Shown: in pieces, positions 5,420 through 8,347 of the stretch
Position numbering within the stretch: the stretch's first letter is position 1
How the letters are laid out: the number at the start of each line of letters is the position of its first letter
Source of the DNA: a bacterium
GTDB lineage: Bacteria; Chloroflexota; Dormibacteria; UBA8260; Bog-877
Assembly (NCBI GenBank): GCA_021817025.1
Contig: JAKAWF010000136.1
Coordinates: 1 to 8,347 of the forward strand
Direction of reading: 5' to 3'
DNA: 8,347 nucleotides
Translations under genes and position numbers: made by a program
Notes under the pieces: generated by a model
Told to the model about the DNA's origin: nothing
Database searches by the model: none
The model's input: only the letters and a program-made list of their open reading frames with translations

Positions 5420-5475
5420 GGGCCCCCATCTTGCGGCATGGCGGCCTCGCCCGGCGTGGCCGCGCCACGGCCCGC

Positions 5476-5481
5476 TATCCT
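5476..5481 (+). promoter_or_regulatory. -10 element of a leaderless promoter for the cupredoxin gene
   Basis: TATCCT ends six bases before ATG 5488, the same spacing and same CTATCCTG octamer as at 3807-3814 ahead of the crotonase gene. No Shine-Dalgarno sequence precedes the ATG. A -35 element is not evident. Confidence 0.6.
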
Positions 5482-5487
5482 GAACCG

Positions 5488-5982
5488 ATGCTGCCAAGGC
5501 ATCTCCCCAGACCCATGTGGCGCGCCCCGGGATCGCGCTGGTCCAGCCTGCTGGTGGCGCTGCTGGCCAGCGGGCTGCTGGCGGGATGCGGAGCGTTCGG
5601 CGAAGTCGGAGAACCCACCGACGCCCACATCCTGACCGCCCCCGGGCAGGTGGTGCGCCAGCCCCAAACGACCCTGTCGCTGAAGGTGCTGCCCAAGCCT
5701 CCCAACCGTCCCGCCTACACGGTGATCATCTACCACAACGTCAACACGGTGGGCGAGTTCGTACCCGAGACCCTGACCGTCCCGGTCGGGTCCGTGGTCG
5801 AGTGGGTCTGGACTGATCACTACGACCAGCACAACGTCTGGTGGGTCGACCAGCAGCTGATCAACTCCCCAACTCAGGGCGCCGGCTACCGCTGGGCGGT
5901 GGAGTTCCTCGCGCCCGGAGTCTACGACTACTACTGCACCCTCCACCCGGGAATGCTCGGCCGTGTGGTCGTCACCGGTTAG
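5488..5982 (+). CDS. Lipoprotein cupredoxin (plastocyanin/amicyanin-like type 1 copper protein)
   Basis: The 164-residue precursor has a basic N-terminus, a hydrophobic stretch (19-32) and a lipobox LLAGC with C34 as the lipidated residue. It should therefore sit on the outer face of the cytoplasmic membrane. The cupredoxin domain covers about 88-163: EFVPETLTVPVG leads to H115 (in DQHNVWW), and the loop YYCTLHPGM (148-156) supplies C150, H153 and M156, the complete type 1 copper ligand set. The C-x2-H-x2-M spacing is that of amicyanin-type short ligand loops. Such proteins shuttle single electrons, so it could link a quinol-oxidising complex such as the one encoded at 1831-3636 to an acceptor (inference). 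ATG 5488 was chosen for its leaderless promoter; an earlier in-frame GTG/ATG would overlap that promoter. It overlaps the next gene by 20 bases. Confidence 0.92.
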   Translation: MLPRHLPRPMWRAPGSRWSSLLVALLASGLLAGCGAFGEVGEPTDAHILTAPGQVVRQPQTTLSLKVLPKPPNRPAYTVIIYHNVNTVGEFVPETLTVPVGSVVEWVWTDHYDQHNVWWVDQQLINSPTQGAGYRWAVEFLAPGVYDYYCTLHPGMLGRVVVTG

Positions 5983-6397
5983 GCGCCGGCCGGCGCGCGT
6001 CCTGGCGCTGGCGGCCAGCCTGCTGGCGGGGGGTTCTCTGCTGGCAGCCTGTGCCAGCACCGCGGCCGCGCCCCGGCTGGCGCTGGAAGGCTTCCTGGTT
6101 GACATGCACGCGCACTCGGTCGTCTACGCCTACACCCTGCTCACCAATCCTGCCGAAGCTCAGACCCCATTCATCCCCTTCTTCAATGGGGTCAATGCCT
6201 CCCGGGCGAACTACCGGGTGGTGGGGATGAAGGTGATCAACTCGAATGAGGTCGTGGGCACGGTCGCGGTCAGCTCCCCCGGAGCCGCCACCACCTACGT
6301 CAAGGTGCAGATGCTAGAGGAAGGCAATGCCGGTGACTGGCTGGTGAGCGCGCCCTTCACGACCGAGGGGGCCAAAGCCATCAGCCTCTTCCAGTAG
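5963..6397 (+). CDS. Small lipoprotein, possible NTF2-like/DUF4878-type fold
   Basis: The 144-residue precursor starts RRRPARVLALAASLLAGG and reaches a lipobox LLAAC with C30 as lipid anchor, giving about 115 extracytoplasmic residues. The mature part begins with a helix-like segment (EGFLVDMHAHSVVYAYTLL) where a cavity-forming helix of NTF2-like domains would be. Beta-rich stretches follow (NYRVVGMKVI, EVVGTVAVSS, TTYVKVQMLEE) and it ends with DWLVSAPF. Size and this helix-then-strands order suggest an NTF2-like fold, but I recognise no family motif. GTG 5963 is the only usable start; it lies 20 bases inside the cupredoxin gene, so the two are translationally coupled. It may bind a ligand or assist the copper protein; that is inference from pairing alone. 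It ends 14 bases from the convergent SRPBCC gene, with no hairpin between them. Confidence 0.8.
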   Translation: MWSSPVRRRPARVLALAASLLAGGSLLAACASTAAAPRLALEGFLVDMHAHSVVYAYTLLTNPAEAQTPFIPFFNGVNASRANYRVVGMKVINSNEVVGTVAVSSPGAATTYVKVQMLEEGNAGDWLVSAPFTTEGAKAISLFQ

Positions 6398-6411
6398 GCG
6401 GATCCCAGCTC

Positions 6412-6915
6412 TCATCCCACCCTGGCGTCGACACTGCCCACGCCCTCGGGCACCGCGGCCGCCGCCAGGCGGAGGGCCTCGCCGGTCCGGTCCAGAAAGT
6501 CCTTTATCGTCGCTTCGGCGAACCGGTGGAGCGCAAACCGGTCGACCGTGTGACCGATGGGGCCGAGCGGGGGTCGGTAGTTGACGCTGATCACGAGCTG
6601 GGTGCACCGGCTCCCGAGAGCCCCCAGTTCCAGCTCCCCCTCAAAGACCGGGAACAGCGCCTGGGGACCGGTCGCCAGCCAGGTCATGGGCAAGACGGTG
6701 CGCCCAGGTGTGCGCAGGGGCGGGCGGAAGCGCATCTCCACCCGCTTGCCAACCCGGTAGCGACCGAGCTCGAAGCCGACTTCGGTGAGCAGAAGTTCCC
6801 CCCGACGGTTGGCGCTCGTCGCCAGGCTCGGCAGCCAGCTCTCGGGAGCGTTCAGAAGCCACGGCTCGATCATGTCGTAGGCTTCTGGCAGTTCACAGTA
6901 GTAGCGAAGGAACAT
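6412..6915 (-). CDS. SRPBCC (START-like) superfamily protein
   Basis: The 167 residues begin MFLRYYCELPEAYDMIEPW, the entry strand and first helices of an SRPBCC/Bet v1-type ligand-binding domain. Alternating beta strands follow (LLLTEVGFELG, VGKRVEMRFRPPL, TVLPMTWLATG, LFPVFEGELELGAL, CTQLVISVNYRPPLG). The long C-terminal helix VDRFALHRFAEATIKDFLDR is typical of the fold and would line the cavity. No catalytic residues can be assigned; related proteins bind lipids or other hydrophobic ligands, or serve in stress and polyketide contexts. ATG 6915 was chosen because AGGTGG (6927-6922) lies six bases upstream and the fold begins there; longer in-frame starts add a Pro/Arg-rich shadow of the kinase gene. 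The kinase stop TAG overlaps this ribosome binding site, so the two genes are probably cotranscribed. Confidence 0.8.
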   Translation of the reverse strand: MFLRYYCELPEAYDMIEPWLLNAPESWLPSLATSANRRGELLLTEVGFELGRYRVGKRVEMRFRPPLRTPGRTVLPMTWLATGPQALFPVFEGELELGALGSRCTQLVISVNYRPPLGPIGHTVDRFALHRFAEATIKDFLDRTGEALRLAAAAVPEGVGSVDARVG

Positions 6916-6925
6916 CGCGACCCAC

Positions 6926-8347
6926 CTAACCTGGCACGGTGCTGCGGCCGATGCGAGCGGCCTTCTTCGACGAGGCGTCGGGCGCTGCCCGCAGCCGCTC
7001 CGGGGGTCCGAGTGCCTTGGCGTCGATGCCCATCTCCCCCAGCTTGGCGGCCTTGGCCACGGGGCCCGCACGCCGCCCCTTCCCGCGCGCTGACGGTCGG
7101 TGCCCGGGATGGCCGGTCCCGGTGGGGATGGCCGCCCCGTCGGAGGACCCGTTGGCGGCCGCGATGGGCATGGTCAGGCGAACCGTCGTCCCACGACCAG
7201 GCGCCGACTCCACCTCCAAGCTGCCCTTGGAGAGGGCAGCTCGCTCACGCATGCCACGGAGACCTAGGCCGGCGACGATCGTCTCCGGCTGAAAGCCGCA
7301 CCCGTCGTCCTGGACCTTCACCCGCACCGTGCGCGGGGAGAAGGACAAGTCGATGTCCACATGGGCGGCATGGGCGTGGCGCTCGACATTGCGGAGCGCC
7401 TCCTGGACGATCCGGTAGAGGTCCGTCTTGCGATCCCACCCGAGCTCGCGCTCAGCCCCTCTCACCTGCAGCGAGGCCTCTGTCCTGGCCCGCTCGCCGA
7501 AGCCGGCCACCAGTTGGTGCAGGGATGCCGCCAAGCCCAGGTCATCCAGCACCGGGGGCCGCAGCCCGTCGGCCAGCTGCCGGAGCTGGACGACCACGCC
7601 CACCAGCGTCTGCCGGATCCCGTCGAGGTCGCTCCGCCGGGTCGGGGAGAGCTCTTCGTCCTCCGAGACAGACTCCAGCCGCCGCAGCAGATAGATGAGG
7701 GTTTGCAAGGGCTCATCGTGGATGTCCTGGCCGATCCGGCGGCGCTCATCCTCCTGGACGTGGACCACCTGCAGGGCGAACGACTCGGTCAGACGTTGCC
7801 GTTCCGCATCCTCGGTGACGTCCTGCAGGATGACCTGCAGGAGCGGGTCGCCGCCGCTGTCGGTGACCAGGGTGGAGAGGGGGTGGAGGACACGGGTCGA
7901 GCCGTCCGGCACGGCCACGGTCAGCAGCCTCGGCGGGGTCTGGGCCAGCAGCCGCCGGGAGACCCCGTCCCCGACCAGATCCGCGAGCTGGCGTCGACCG
8001 ATCCGGGCGCCGAAGAGCGCCTTGGCGGCTGGGTTCGCCTCCCGCAAGGCACCGGAGCCGTCCGCCACCAGGGTGGGAGCCGAGCTGGCCTCGAACAGAG
8101 CCCGGAAGCGCGCCTCCGCCGCCCGGTGGCCCCTGATGGCGACGTCGGCGCGGTGCCTGGCGATCGCCTCCCGCTCCACCCGCTGCCCCACCGCCACCGC
8201 CACGATGCAGATCAGCGCCAGCAGCGTCCCATCCGCCCACAGGTCCGCCCGCGAGTCGACGGCCAAGAGGTCGGGCATCATCAACACGGTTCCCAAGGCG
8301 GCGCTGGCGCAGGCCCCGCCAATCCCGAACTTGAGAGCGGCGTAGAT
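6926..8347 (-). CDS. Sensor histidine kinase of the NarL/DesK (HisKA_3) class, N-terminus outside window
   Basis: The frame stays open to the window edge, where membrane-like sequence precedes TTG 8296, so the start lies beyond and more N-terminal helices are likely. Counting from TTG 8296: a hydrophobic segment (24-37), a linker helix, a PAS-like domain (about 60-165), and the dimerisation/phosphotransfer helix with H193 in DIHDEPLQ. Then comes the HATPase_c domain with N303 (EALRNVERH), DDGCGF (330-335) and GLGLRGM (343-349), ending VRLTMP near 377. It should autophosphorylate on H193 and pass phosphate to a NarL-type response regulator, which is not in the window. Unusually, 79 residues follow the kinase core, rich in Gly/Ala/Lys/Arg and probably disordered; this class normally ends soon after VRLTMP. 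The downstream SRPBCC gene begins 10 bases after the stop. Confidence 0.93.
   Translation of the reverse strand: MYAALKFGIGGACASAALGTVLMMPDLLAVDSRADLWADGTLLALICIVAVAVGQRVEREAIARHRADVAIRGHRAAEARFRALFEASSAPTLVADGSGALREANPAAKALFGARIGRRQLADLVGDGVSRRLLAQTPPRLLTVAVPDGSTRVLHPLSTLVTDSGGDPLLQVILQDVTEDAERQRLTESFALQVVHVQEDERRRIGQDIHDEPLQTLIYLLRRLESVSEDEELSPTRRSDLDGIRQTLVGVVVQLRQLADGLRPPVLDDLGLAASLHQLVAGFGERARTEASLQVRGAERELGWDRKTDLYRIVQEALRNVERHAHAAHVDIDLSFSPRTVRVKVQDDGCGFQPETIVAGLGLRGMRERAALSKGSLEVESAPGRGTTVRLTMPIAAANGSSDGAAIPTGTGHPGHRPSARGKGRRAGPVAKAAKLGEMGIDAKALGPPERLRAAPDASSKKAARIGRSTVPG

Noticed and set aside
5420..5497. Endonuclease III start at TTG 5497
   Set aside because: It overlaps the cupredoxin start and promoter and adds 26 residues with no family counterpart.
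6526..7698. 390-residue plus-strand reading frame
   Set aside because: It is antisense to the SRPBCC and kinase genes, with Pro/Arg-rich composition and no domain; the opposite strand carries clear families.
1..8347. CRISPR array, tRNA or rRNA genes
   Set aside because: No regularly spaced direct repeats, and no cloverleaf or rRNA-like sequence seen on either strand by eye.

Overview
The window is high-GC bacterial DNA with short intergenic gaps. Two genes appear to have leaderless starts, and there is a split b6-type cytochrome b. This suits an actinobacterial or Chloroflexota/Dormibacterota-like lineage, but no rRNA or marker gene fixes the taxon.

Layout. Positions 1-292 look like the tail of an IS200/IS605-type element: a possible TnpB C-terminus (1-219), then a right-end hairpin ending in TCAAC that resembles the 3' end of a TnpB guide RNA. 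A flavodoxin-family gene (452-877, +) with visibly more AT-rich codons follows. Positions 878-1830 hold no intact gene: a GC-rich stretch with inverted repeats, then a decayed IS256-family transposase (about 1320-1690) with at least two frameshifts. Positions 1-1830 therefore look like an accessory segment built from mobile-element debris.

Positions 1831-3636 (-) are a tight three-gene operon: a 55-residue one-helix membrane protein, a four-helix cytochrome b with b6-type haem-ligand spacing, and a subunit IV-like protein. That last protein has about 210 extracytoplasmic residues inserted between two membrane helices and has lost a recognisable PEWY quinol-site motif. A candidate sigma-70-type promoter and an inverted repeat lie in the divergent gap before it. 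No Rieske protein or cytochrome c is present in the window.

On the other side of that gap is a crotonase-fold gene (3820-4629, +) lacking both glutamates of enoyl-CoA hydratase. It converges on an endonuclease III gene (4751-5419, -) across a strong hairpin. Divergent from endonuclease III is a pair of lipoprotein genes (5488-6397, +): a type 1 copper protein and a small NTF2-like candidate. The copper protein could be an electron carrier for the cytochrome b operon (inference). The right end (6412-8347, -) holds a NarL/DesK-class sensor histidine kinase, cut by the window edge at its N-terminus, followed by an SRPBCC-like protein gene 10 bases downstream.
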